Source of the DNA: JAGLON01 sp041394985
Lineage (GTDB): Bacteria > Zixibacteria > MSB-5A5 > GN15 > JAAZOE01
DNA: 64,000 nucleotides
NCBI GenBank assembly: GCA_041394985.1
Contig: JAWLBI010000001.1
Coordinates: 3,720,001-3,784,000, forward strand
Direction: 5' to 3'
The translations under genes and the position numbers were made by a program. Below the pieces are notes generated by a model that saw only the letters and a program-made list of their open reading frames with translations, did not search any database and had not been told where the DNA came from. Below are positions 35,489 through 43,303 of the stretch, piece after piece; position 1 is the first letter of the stretch, and each line of letters opens with the position of its first letter.

Positions 35489-37761
35489 GTGATTGCCGGG
35501 ACAAACAGATAGAACGGCTGCTCTACCCCTACGAATTGGGCATGTTGTCGGAACAAGAAGCCGAACGAGTGGAACTGCACATTCTCGACTGTGACAGCTG
35601 CCGGGAAAAAGTCGCCCATTTGAGCCGGGCAATGGAAGTCGTCAGACGCTCCGATGAATTAAAACAGCATATCCGTAAATTGGACGAGGCCGATACGGTT
35701 ATCGAGAAGGCTCCTGTTTCCCGCTCCAATATCTGGCGCATCGCCGCACCCGTGGCGGCCGCGATTCTGCTTATCGTGTTTCTGCTCGATTGGCAGATCG
35801 ATATCCGCCCGGGGCAAAAGGCCGTCGCCGCCCAAAATCGCCTGGTGATTCTCCCCTTCTCCAATGATGCCGACCCGGCGGATTCATCGCGTATCGGCGA
35901 AATCACCGCCAACCTTCTCATCACCGATTTTACGGAATCACGATTCATTCAGGTCGTCTCCCGCGAGCGGCTGTTCGATGTTCAGCGGCAACTGGAATTG
36001 TCCGACACGACGCGGCAATTCGAGGCGGACGCCTTGCGCATCGCCCGCGCCACTGATGCCCGCTGGGTGATGACCGGACGAATTCTCCAAACGACGCCGC
36101 AATTGATTGTCTCCGCACAAATCATCGATGTCGCCACCGGGGACACCTATATTTCCAAGCGCATTCAGGGTGCAAAGGATGATCAGATATTCGCTGTCGT
36201 CGATTCATTGTCGGCGCAGGTCAAATCGGAGCTGGCGCTGCCGGATGAGGCCGAACATGAATTCGACCCGGCGGTGGCGGATGTCACGACTCATTCGGCC
36301 GATGCCTATCGCCATTATGTCGAAGGCGTCAAAGATTACCTGAAATACTATTACGATGATGCCGTCAAAGACTTCGACAAGGCATTGCAATACGATTCGA
36401 CATTCGCGATGGCCTACTATTATTTGTCGCAACTCAAGGATCGAAAACTGATTCAAAAGGCGCTGGATTACTCCGATCAGGCAAATTTCCGAGAGAAATT
36501 ATATATTCGCGCCGCCTATGAATCAGTGAACAACAACGGCGAAGCCGTCATCCCGCTGTTGCGTCGATTAATCGAGCGCTATCCGGATGAAAAGGTCGCG
36601 CATTTCCGCATCGGCTATTATTTCTATATATTCCACGAGTATGATTCTTCGATCGCGCATATGCAGACGGCGCTCGATCTGGACCCGCATTTCGCCGCAC
36701 CGCTCAATATTCTTGCCTATGTTTATGAAGTAAAGGACGAGACCGAGAAATCTCTCGAGGCGCTCGATCGATACATCAAACTCGTTCCCGAAGAGGCCAC
36801 ACCGTATTATTCGAAGGGAAATATACTGGCCCGACACGGTGATCTGGCGGGCGCAATCGAGACATATAAGATTTCTCTTGAGCGCAAGGCGGATTTTACG
36901 GCCGCAACCTACAGTATGGCGATGATGTATTTGTTCATTCCCGATTTCGACAGCTCCGCAGCTTATTGTCGACGCCTCATGTCGGCGGAACATCCGGTCG
37001 ATCGGGCTTCCGGTCGCTATATTCTCTCATTGAATGAAATCTTCAAAGGCAACACTGCGGCGGCCCTGTCGATTCTCGATGATGCCATCGCTGCCGACAG
37101 ACTCGAGGGATATACCGGCCATGAGCGCGAGGTCATCGCGCTGGCATGTCTCACCGAGGCATGGCTGTATGCCGAGCGAAATCAATTCGATGCGGCAATG
37201 ACCGCGATGGATTCATGCGATGTGTATTCTCAACGGAGAGAGGAAAACGTCTATTTCAATCCTCACGTCGTGCGCGCGCTCCTGCTGATCGACAACGGTT
37301 TCTATGGCAAGGCCCAGACGGAAATCGATAATCTCAGGGAGTTATTCTCCATTACAGAAAAGGGATTCACGGCCGCAGATTTCTGCGAGGGGTATCTCGA
37401 ATTAGCCAAAGGCAACGCCGATGAGGCGCTGCGCATTTTCGATTCGAATGAGGCCAGGATTCGCGACTTCATCCACGAGATCGTATCCGCTCGAGCGGAA
37501 ATCGAAACCGGCAAGTATCCCGAGGCAATCAATCGACTCGAGCGTATCGAGCACACCTATACCCGCTGGCGAGCCTTCTGGTGGCCCTGGACGCAGCGCC
37601 TGCCTTATTATCTCGGACGCGCTTATGAGGCGAACGGTGATACCGAGCAGGCAATCGCGCAGTATCAGTATCTGATCGTCAACTGGGGACACACCGATAT
37701 AACGATCGCCGATGTGGAAGATGCACGCCGACGATTGGATAAGCTGCAAAACAGATTATAA
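35485..37761 (+). CDS. Zinc-finger anti-sigma factor fused to TolB/FlgO-like and TPR domains
   Basis: 758 residues from ATG 35485 (AAGGGG upstream). Residues 1-60 are a zinc-binding anti-sigma domain with the HxxxCxxC motif (His32, Cys36, Cys39 in LHILDCDSC). One membrane helix follows at about 84-103 (IWRIAAPVAAAILLIVFLL). About 120-250 is a TolB-N/FlgO-like domain (NRLVILPFSNDADPADSSRI, VVSRERLFDVQRQL, ARWVMTGRI). From about 270 to the end are TPR repeats (AYRHYVEGVKDYLKYYYDDA, HFRIGYYFYIFHEYDSSIAH). It thus joins a cytoplasmic sigma trap to a periplasmic sensor/scaffold in one chain. Known anti-sigmas release sigma on signal; the signal is unknown. Confidence 0.87.
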   Translation: MSDCRDKQIERLLYPYELGMLSEQEAERVELHILDCDSCREKVAHLSRAMEVVRRSDELKQHIRKLDEADTVIEKAPVSRSNIWRIAAPVAAAILLIVFLLDWQIDIRPGQKAVAAQNRLVILPFSNDADPADSSRIGEITANLLITDFTESRFIQVVSRERLFDVQRQLELSDTTRQFEADALRIARATDARWVMTGRILQTTPQLIVSAQIIDVATGDTYISKRIQGAKDDQIFAVVDSLSAQVKSELALPDEAEHEFDPAVADVTTHSADAYRHYVEGVKDYLKYYYDDAVKDFDKALQYDSTFAMAYYYLSQLKDRKLIQKALDYSDQANFREKLYIRAAYESVNNNGEAVIPLLRRLIERYPDEKVAHFRIGYYFYIFHEYDSSIAHMQTALDLDPHFAAPLNILAYVYEVKDETEKSLEALDRYIKLVPEEATPYYSKGNILARHGDLAGAIETYKISLERKADFTAATYSMAMMYLFIPDFDSSAAYCRRLMSAEHPVDRASGRYILSLNEIFKGNTAAALSILDDAIAADRLEGYTGHEREVIALACLTEAWLYAERNQFDAAMTAMDSCDVYSQRREENVYFNPHVVRALLLIDNGFYGKAQTEIDNLRELFSITEKGFTAADFCEGYLELAKGNADEALRIFDSNEARIRDFIHEIVSARAEIETGKYPEAINRLERIEHTYTRWRAFWWPWTQRLPYYLGRAYEANGDTEQAIAQYQYLIVNWGHTDITIADVEDARRRLDKLQNRL

Positions 37762-37782
37762 TTCGGAAATTATCTTTCGGCG

Positions 37783-40044
37783 CTACGGGCACAATGGCTC
37801 GGGACCGCCTTTGAATATGTAAGACACCAGATATACCGCGTCGCCGATATTTACGCTGCCGTCGCCATTTTCATCCCCGGATAACAGAGGATCCGGAGCG
37901 GGCCCACCACCGAAGATGAAGTTGATCAGGTATACCGCATCACCGATATTGACCGATCCATCGCCGTTAGCATCGCCGCACAACTTTCTTGCCGTCCAGC
38001 ATAAATCGCGGTTTAATTCGACATCCAGTACTTCGCCGCCGAAACCGACAAAGATGAAATCATTTGCCGGTGGGACATTACAGCTATCGACGCAGAATGT
38101 ATATTGGCCGTCATCCGAAATCTCGGGGCGGAAATGAATGGAAATCATATGCTGCAATTCGCCCGGATAGAAACGACCGTTGAACGAGGCGCCGGCCATC
38201 CAGATCGTATCCGGTGAGATGGCATCCATGTCTACTTCGGTGATTAAAAAACCACCCAAATCCCAGACACTATTCGGCGGGTACATGCGGCAGCCGTTTT
38301 CGACCGTCACGCATGCTAACCCGGTTCCCTGTCCTTCCGGACCATAGCCGTTCGGTTGCGCCAGCCAGGTAACGGACACCGCGCTGTCGAAATCGAAGCG
38401 GAAATTCAGATTGATACCGCCCAGCAATTGTTCGTTTTTCAGCCAGGCGCGAATTTCATAATCGAATCCCGAAAATAGTGTCGTCACGGCCTGCGATTGA
38501 CCGGCTCTGACGATATCCAGATACACCGAATCGCGCACCTCGCAGGCATTCCCGATGCCGTCGCCGTCCGTATCGAGCTGATCCGGATTCCATGTTTTGT
38601 GGCAGTTATCTTCATCGGCGCAGTATCCGTCGCCGTCGATATCGTTTTCAGCATCGAACATGCAGGCATCGCACGAGTCGCCGACTAAATCGCCATCGCT
38701 GTCTTCCTGGTCCGGGTTATAGGCATACGGACAGTTATCATCCTCGCATTCGTTGCCGGCGATATCCGGATCGCCATAGCCGTCGCCATCGCTGTCGTGA
38801 CAAGTATCACAGGAATCCCCGATGCCATCGCCGTCGAGATCGGACTGATCGGGATTGAAGAACGAGGGACAATTATCATCGGGGCAGGTATTGGCTGCGA
38901 ATCCCGGATCGCCATAGCCGTCATGATCGGTGTCGGTACACTCATCGCAAACATCGCCGATACCATCGCCGTCAGCATCCTCCTGCAGCGGATTATAGAT
39001 ATCGGGACAGATGTCTTCATCGGCGCACAAACTGTCGCCGTCGATGTCGTTGAATTCATCGAGCGGACACACGTCGCACAGATTACCCATGCCGTCGCCG
39101 TCATCGTCGGCTTGATCTTCGTTATCGACCTGCGGGCAATTGTCGCAAACGTCTCCATAGGAGTCCGCGTCGGAATTTGTCTGATTCACATTGGCCGTGT
39201 CGGGGCAGTTGTCGCAGGCATCACCGTAGGTGTCTCCGTCGTGATCGAGCTGCGTCGGATTGGCCGAATCGGGGCAGTTATCGCAGATGTTTCCGACATC
39301 GTCGCCGTCATCGTCTTCCTGCAATGGATTGGCCTGCTCGGGACAATTGTCGCTGTCATTGATGACGCCGTCGCTGTCGAGATCATAGTCGCACATGCGC
39401 GCGCGAATGAGAAAATTATAATCGGCGACCGCGACATCGCGAAGATGCGACCAGCCCATATTGCGCTTGATGGTGCTGCGCTCGGTTCCGCAATTCCCAT
39501 TGTCGGTCGTAATCGCCAGGACGCCCAGCGGCGCATTGGTGCGATTGGTCGTGAAGCCGATATGGAAATCGCTGTGGAAGGACAGATTCGCCGCCTTGAC
39601 ATCGACCACGATCAGGTTGGGATGCCAGACGAGTTCCCCATAAGGAATATTGGTCTGGTACAGAATCGAATCCATGTTGGGAAAACCGGTGCCGTCATCG
39701 GGACAGATAAAAATGTCCAGCGAGGGCGTGTCTACCTTCTGCGGTTCATACAGTGACATGTAAATCGTCGACAGAGCCGTATCGTTTCCCGTGACCGAGA
39801 AGCGCATGAAGCAATAATTCGCCATGCCCGGAACGGTCCAGTAATAGCTGGGCTGGCAGTCATAGCGAATCAGGGAACACTCGCCATCGTAGCGATTGTC
39901 GAGCGTTAATTTATTGTCGTCGTCGTCATAGGGAGACGAAATATTACCGCCGCCATTGAAATCGAGGGGTGGAGGCTGGATATCGGCAAGGGTTAAAACA
40001 AAGCAAAAGAGTAATGACAGGCTGAGAACCGATAGTTTCATCAT
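37783..40044 (-). CDS. Secreted TSP3-repeat protein with cohesin-like domain and dockerin pair
   Basis: 753 residues with signal peptide 1-20 and GGAGGGAG 10 nt before the start. An N-terminal beta domain (about 25-220) is followed by about a dozen TSP3-type calcium repeats (220-510; DNCPEQANPLQEDDDGDDVG and variants). Residues about 515-670 look cohesin-like (SQAVTTLFSGFDYEIRAWLK, LLGGINLNFRFDFDS). The last 67 residues are the dockerin pair (CGDANGDGSVNIGDAVYLIN to GGPEPLCP). Only two cysteines remain in this dockerin, the first in CGD and the third-last residue region, which suits a closing disulphide. Extracellular calcium-bound stalk is inferred. Confidence 0.83.
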   Translation of the reverse strand: MMKLSVLSLSLLFCFVLTLADIQPPPLDFNGGGNISSPYDDDDNKLTLDNRYDGECSLIRYDCQPSYYWTVPGMANYCFMRFSVTGNDTALSTIYMSLYEPQKVDTPSLDIFICPDDGTGFPNMDSILYQTNIPYGELVWHPNLIVVDVKAANLSFHSDFHIGFTTNRTNAPLGVLAITTDNGNCGTERSTIKRNMGWSHLRDVAVADYNFLIRARMCDYDLDSDGVINDSDNCPEQANPLQEDDDGDDVGNICDNCPDSANPTQLDHDGDTYGDACDNCPDTANVNQTNSDADSYGDVCDNCPQVDNEDQADDDGDGMGNLCDVCPLDEFNDIDGDSLCADEDICPDIYNPLQEDADGDGIGDVCDECTDTDHDGYGDPGFAANTCPDDNCPSFFNPDQSDLDGDGIGDSCDTCHDSDGDGYGDPDIAGNECEDDNCPYAYNPDQEDSDGDLVGDSCDACMFDAENDIDGDGYCADEDNCHKTWNPDQLDTDGDGIGNACEVRDSVYLDIVRAGQSQAVTTLFSGFDYEIRAWLKNEQLLGGINLNFRFDFDSAVSVTWLAQPNGYGPEGQGTGLACVTVENGCRMYPPNSVWDLGGFLITEVDMDAISPDTIWMAGASFNGRFYPGELQHMISIHFRPEISDDGQYTFCVDSCNVPPANDFIFVGFGGEVLDVELNRDLCWTARKLCGDANGDGSVNIGDAVYLINFIFGGGPAPDPLLSGDENGDGSVNIGDAVYLVSYIFKGGPEPLCP

Positions 40045-40109
40045 AGGTACGCGACTCCCTCCGGCGCAGTGAAACGGAGTAGACGTGAGGTATTCGATTG
40101 TACACAGGT

Positions 40110-40137
40110 ATTATACATATAATTTACTGTCTGTCAA
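40110..40137 (-). promoter_or_regulatory. Consensus promoter of the second TSP3/dockerin gene
   Basis: Minus strand perfect TTGACA (40137-40132), 16-nt spacer, perfect TATAAT (40115-40110). The start codon at 40044 is about 60 nt beyond +1. It is the strongest-looking promoter in the window. Confidence 0.8.
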
Positions 40138-40624
40138 GGGCTTTGATTCCACGGCCGTGCCGCTGTACAAGTTATCGACGCAACCCCTTGTTTGATAAAG
40201 CGGATTCGTCCCAAAAACTATTGTACTTATAATTAAATAGCCCGTGCCCGGCAGACGTGCCCGACACACGTCCCCGGCTGCCGAGAATTGATTTACTCTT
40301 TGTAGGGCAGGTTTCCAAAAGAAACCTGCCAATTCATCTGTAAGGGCTGAGTCCCCCGGCCCGCGGGAATTGACCTCGGTACTTACCCACCCGTCATTCT
40401 GAGGAGTCCCGTCCCCAGGACGGTTCAATGTCCGGAAGGTTATTACTTCCTATGAAATAACTCGACACAAAATATCCTATTATAATTTATAAGTAACAAC
40501 ATGCATATTTAATTGCAATAAACGACAATATATATTATTTTAATGGATTATTGATAATAATCTGCGAGGAAATTTGTGATTGTCGTCTGTAATTCTCTGG
40601 TCTAAATTAAGGGATACTTTAATT
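40138..40624. other. Gene-free stretch: repeats, then AT-rich leader of the GHKL-nuclease gene
   Basis: 40237-40285 contains a degenerate CCGGCAGACGTG-type hairpin, 40301-40330 a GGCAGGTTTC hairpin and 40386-40430 a GTCATTCTGAGGAG-type dispersed repeat. From 40440 the sequence turns strongly AT-rich up to the next gene. A small frame (40111-40428) merely reads through the repeats. Confidence 0.6.
40301..40330. repeat. Palindromic repeat, TGTAGGGCAGGT type
   Basis: TGTAG then arms GGCAGGTTTC and GAAACCTGCC with loop CAAAA. Same family as 53846-53874 and 60218-60246. Confidence 0.8.
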
Positions 40625-42691
40625 ATGGAAAGCACAATAATGAGTATGCAAACGAATCTTCGTGGCAGATTATCCAATACTTCGCTACCGATTAGGAATG
40701 GGCTTTGTCCGTTATATGAGGCAGTAGTCAATTCTATGCACGCAATAGAAGAGGCAAAAATTGGTACAGATAGCGGTGAGATTCGTGTTGAGATTTTAAG
40801 AGATAAGCAGCAGAAGTTAGATATAGAGAAAAACACTAAAAGACCCGGACCAGAGGCAGAGGCAAAAATATTTGGTTTCCGAGTTTCGGACAATGGGATT
40901 GGATTTAATGATGTGAACATGCAATCATTCCTAACTCTTGATAGCGAACATAAAAAAACAAAGGGAGGTCGCGGAGTAGGACGGTTGTTATGGCTAAAAG
41001 CATTTCAATTGGTAAAGATAAAAAGTATTTATTTCGACACAACAAATCGCCCAATAGAAAGAGAGTTTTCATTCAATTCTGCTATGGGTGTTCATAATGA
41101 AGTATCTAAGATTTTAGAGGGTGATATAGGCAGAAAGACAATCGTCGATTTGGTCAATTTTGATCCCAAGTATCAAGAGGCGAGTTATAAGACAACTCAA
41201 TCGATCGCAAAAAGTTTATTTGAGCACTGCCTATGGTATTTTGTTCGTGCCGGTGGTGCCCCTCGAATTATTGTATATGATGAATTGAATACAATAGACC
41301 TAGAAAATATTTATGAAGAGCATATGCTAAAATCGGCGGTAAAAGAATCTGTAAAGATTAAAAATAAAGATTTTTATTTGACTCATATTAAGCTACGCGC
41401 TAATTCCACTCAATCACATAGTATTGCATATTGTGCTGCCAATCGACTTGTTAAAGAGGAAAGCATCAATGGAAAAGTCCCTGGATTATATGGAAATCTG
41501 AATGATGAATCGGGCGAATTCATTTATTCATGCTATGTTAGCTCACCTTACCTCGATGATAACGTGAGATCAGAAAGAACGGATTTTAATATTCAAGAAA
41601 GTGTAAATGGTCTATTTGCCGAATTTGAAATATCGTTAAGTGATATAAGAGAGAGCGTCTTAAACCAGGTTTCTTCCCATTTATCTGACTATTTGATTGA
41701 AAATAGAAAGAAAGGGCAAGATCGCTTAGAGACATTTGTCTCTAAAAAGGCCCCGCGTTATCGTCCCTTATTATCAAGGATTGCATCTACGAAAGTAGCA
41801 ATTGATCCTACAATGTCTGATAGAGATCTTGAATTGACACTACATAAACAATTAGCTGAAGTCGAAGAGGAGTTACTAGTAGAGGGGCATGATATAATAG
41901 CATCTATTGATCAAGATTCATTCCCTGAATATCAGGCGAAGTTAGAAGCCTATTTAAAAAAGGCAGAAGATATAAAAAGATCGGACCTTGCAAGCTACAT
42001 TTCCAAACGTAGGGTTATTTTGGATCTTTTGGAAAAAGCACTACAGAAAAACAATGACGGGAATTATGTCCATGAGGAAACAATACACAAATTAATTATG
42101 CCAATGCGAATCGATTCCAATCAAGTAATCTCGGATAGTTGTAATCTTTGGCTAATTGATGAAAGATTGGCTTTTCATGAATACCTAGCATCTGATAAGA
42201 CTTTAGTGTCGATGCCAATTACTAATTCTAGAGAGACAAAGGAACCCGACCTGTGTGCACTTAAAGTTTTTAATAATCCAATGTTGACTTCAGAAAATAA
42301 AAGCATGCCTCTGGCCTCTATAGTTGTTGTTGAAATTAAACGACCAATGCGTAACGATGCTCGAGAAGGGGAAGACAAAGATCCAATTGAACAGGCACTT
42401 GGGTATCTTGAACGTATTAGAAAAGGTGGGGTACAAACACCCCAAGGGCGTCCAATTAAAGGTTCTGAGAATATTCCTGGATTCTGTTATGTGATCTGTG
42501 ATTTAACAAACAGCATTGAAGATCGCTGCAGAATTCATGATGCCATAAATACTAGTGATGGACAAGGGTATTTTTTCTACAATAGAAGTTTTAATGCATA
42601 TGTTGAAATAATATCTTTTGATGGGCTAATAAAGGCGGCAAAAGAGAGAAATAGAGCGTTTTTTGATAAACTGGGACTTCCCACCTCATAA
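40625..42691 (+). CDS. GHKL (Hsp90-like) ATPase fused to PD-(D/E)XK-type nuclease; candidate defence gene
   Basis: 688 residues from ATG 40625 (AGGGA about 10 nt upstream; ATG 40640 is an alternative). The N-terminal ATPase has the Bergerat-fold boxes: N-box YEAVVNSMHA (Glu32, Asn36), G1 VSDNGIGF (Asp89) and G2 GGRGVGR (114-120). The middle (about 330-520) is helical and charged. Near the C terminus EPDLCAL (Asp542), VVVEIKRP (Glu570, Lys572) and DPIEQALGYLERI (Gln590) give the D...ExK...Q pattern of PD-(D/E)XK nucleases. The gene is far more AT-rich than its neighbours, stands alone and is flanked by repeat nests, all marks of horizontal transfer. Function in phage or plasmid defence is inferred; I know no named system for it. 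Confidence 0.78.
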   Translation: MESTIMSMQTNLRGRLSNTSLPIRNGLCPLYEAVVNSMHAIEEAKIGTDSGEIRVEILRDKQQKLDIEKNTKRPGPEAEAKIFGFRVSDNGIGFNDVNMQSFLTLDSEHKKTKGGRGVGRLLWLKAFQLVKIKSIYFDTTNRPIEREFSFNSAMGVHNEVSKILEGDIGRKTIVDLVNFDPKYQEASYKTTQSIAKSLFEHCLWYFVRAGGAPRIIVYDELNTIDLENIYEEHMLKSAVKESVKIKNKDFYLTHIKLRANSTQSHSIAYCAANRLVKEESINGKVPGLYGNLNDESGEFIYSCYVSSPYLDDNVRSERTDFNIQESVNGLFAEFEISLSDIRESVLNQVSSHLSDYLIENRKKGQDRLETFVSKKAPRYRPLLSRIASTKVAIDPTMSDRDLELTLHKQLAEVEEELLVEGHDIIASIDQDSFPEYQAKLEAYLKKAEDIKRSDLASYISKRRVILDLLEKALQKNNDGNYVHEETIHKLIMPMRIDSNQVISDSCNLWLIDERLAFHEYLASDKTLVSMPITNSRETKEPDLCALKVFNNPMLTSENKSMPLASIVVVEIKRPMRNDAREGEDKDPIEQALGYLERIRKGGVQTPQGRPIKGSENIPGFCYVICDLTNSIEDRCRIHDAINTSDGQGYFFYNRSFNAYVEIISFDGLIKAAKERNRAFFDKLGLPTS

Positions 42692-42708
42692 CCATTGACA
42701 TGAATGCC

Positions 42709-42736
42709 CGGTACCCCAACCCTTCCTAGGGTTGGG
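42709..42736. repeat. Palindromic repeat, GGTACCCCA type
   Basis: CGGTAC then arms CCCAACCCT and AGGGTTGGG with loop TCCT, 18 nt after the GHKL-nuclease stop. It may also serve as that gene's 3' barrier. Confidence 0.65.
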
Positions 42737-43120
42737 ATGAGACGTTCAACCTGATAATTGAAACCTGTGTACCCCACAACTCCTCCGTGGGATCAATCAT
42801 TTTCACTCCAACTTCACTCCAGATTCCTACCTCATTCCTCTAAGTAAGAGGAGATTCTACCACTATGTCCGAAAACGCGAAAGTGCCGAAAAAAATTTTT
42901 CCTATCCGAGGGATAACCTCTTGTCCCCCAATGGCAGTTTATCCACAATTCGACCCCCAAAACGATAACCGCCTGTGCGACAACCACATAATAAAATATG
43001 CACTAAAAACATATTTATGTTGCAAGACAACGACTTATCCCTCCATCGCAATTGTTAGGAAATGCCCGATCGGTACCAAACCTGTATCGAAAACGCCAAA
43101 ATAGCATCACCAAGCACCCC

Positions 43121-43147
43121 TCTGGATACTCGCTTTCGCGGGTATGA
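43121..43147. repeat. Dispersed repeat, TGGATACTCGC...GCGGGTATGACA type
   Basis: Imperfect hairpin with TACTCGC and GCGGGTA arms followed by TGACA. It resembles, from memory, the common TGGATTCCCGC...GCGGGAATGACA element. Confidence 0.55.
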
Positions 43148-43187
43148 CATTCGACGTGTGAGGCGAATAGAATATATTTTCGAGCAC

Positions 43188-43220
43188 AAAAAAACCGCCG
43201 TCCGAAATATCGGATGGCGG
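43188..43220 (-). terminator. Rho-independent terminator after the NtrC-type gene
   Basis: Minus strand CCGCCATCCGA, loop TATT, TCGGACGGCGG (one mismatch), then T7. It lies about 85 nt past the stop at 43304. Confidence 0.85.
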
Positions 43221-43303
43221 TGATTGTTTGAGCATCGAATTCCCATGGCAGAGCCATAGGCTACCCGAAAGGCAGGTTTCTTTGGAAACCGGCCCTACAG
43301 ATA

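Larger units (their letters stand above)
42692..43303. other. Gene-free stretch: repeats and a terminator
   Basis: Holds the hairpin at 42709-42736, a related imperfect one near 42773-42800, a palindrome at 43121-43147, the terminator at 43188-43220 and a degenerate GGCAGGTTTC element at 43271-43300. A 79-aa frame at 42865-43104 has a distant AGGAG but no recognisable protein character, and is not called. Confidence 0.6.

Noticed and set aside
38500..39400. CRISPR-like or tandem DNA repeat
   Set aside because: The regular pattern is the coding sequence of calcium-binding repeats; units vary in sequence and have no spacer structure.
38797..39756. 319-codon plus-strand frame rich in Ile/Val/Gly
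   Set aside because: It is the complement of the TSP3 repeat array, whose GAT/GAC repeats create an artificial hydrophobic reading.
40111..40428. 105-codon minus-strand frame
   Set aside because: Composed of repeat elements and a promoter region; no ribosome site.
42865..43104. 79-codon plus-strand frame after the GHKL-nuclease gene
   Set aside because: AGGAG is 11 nt away, composition is not protein-like and it runs through intergenic repeat material; kept out of the gene list.
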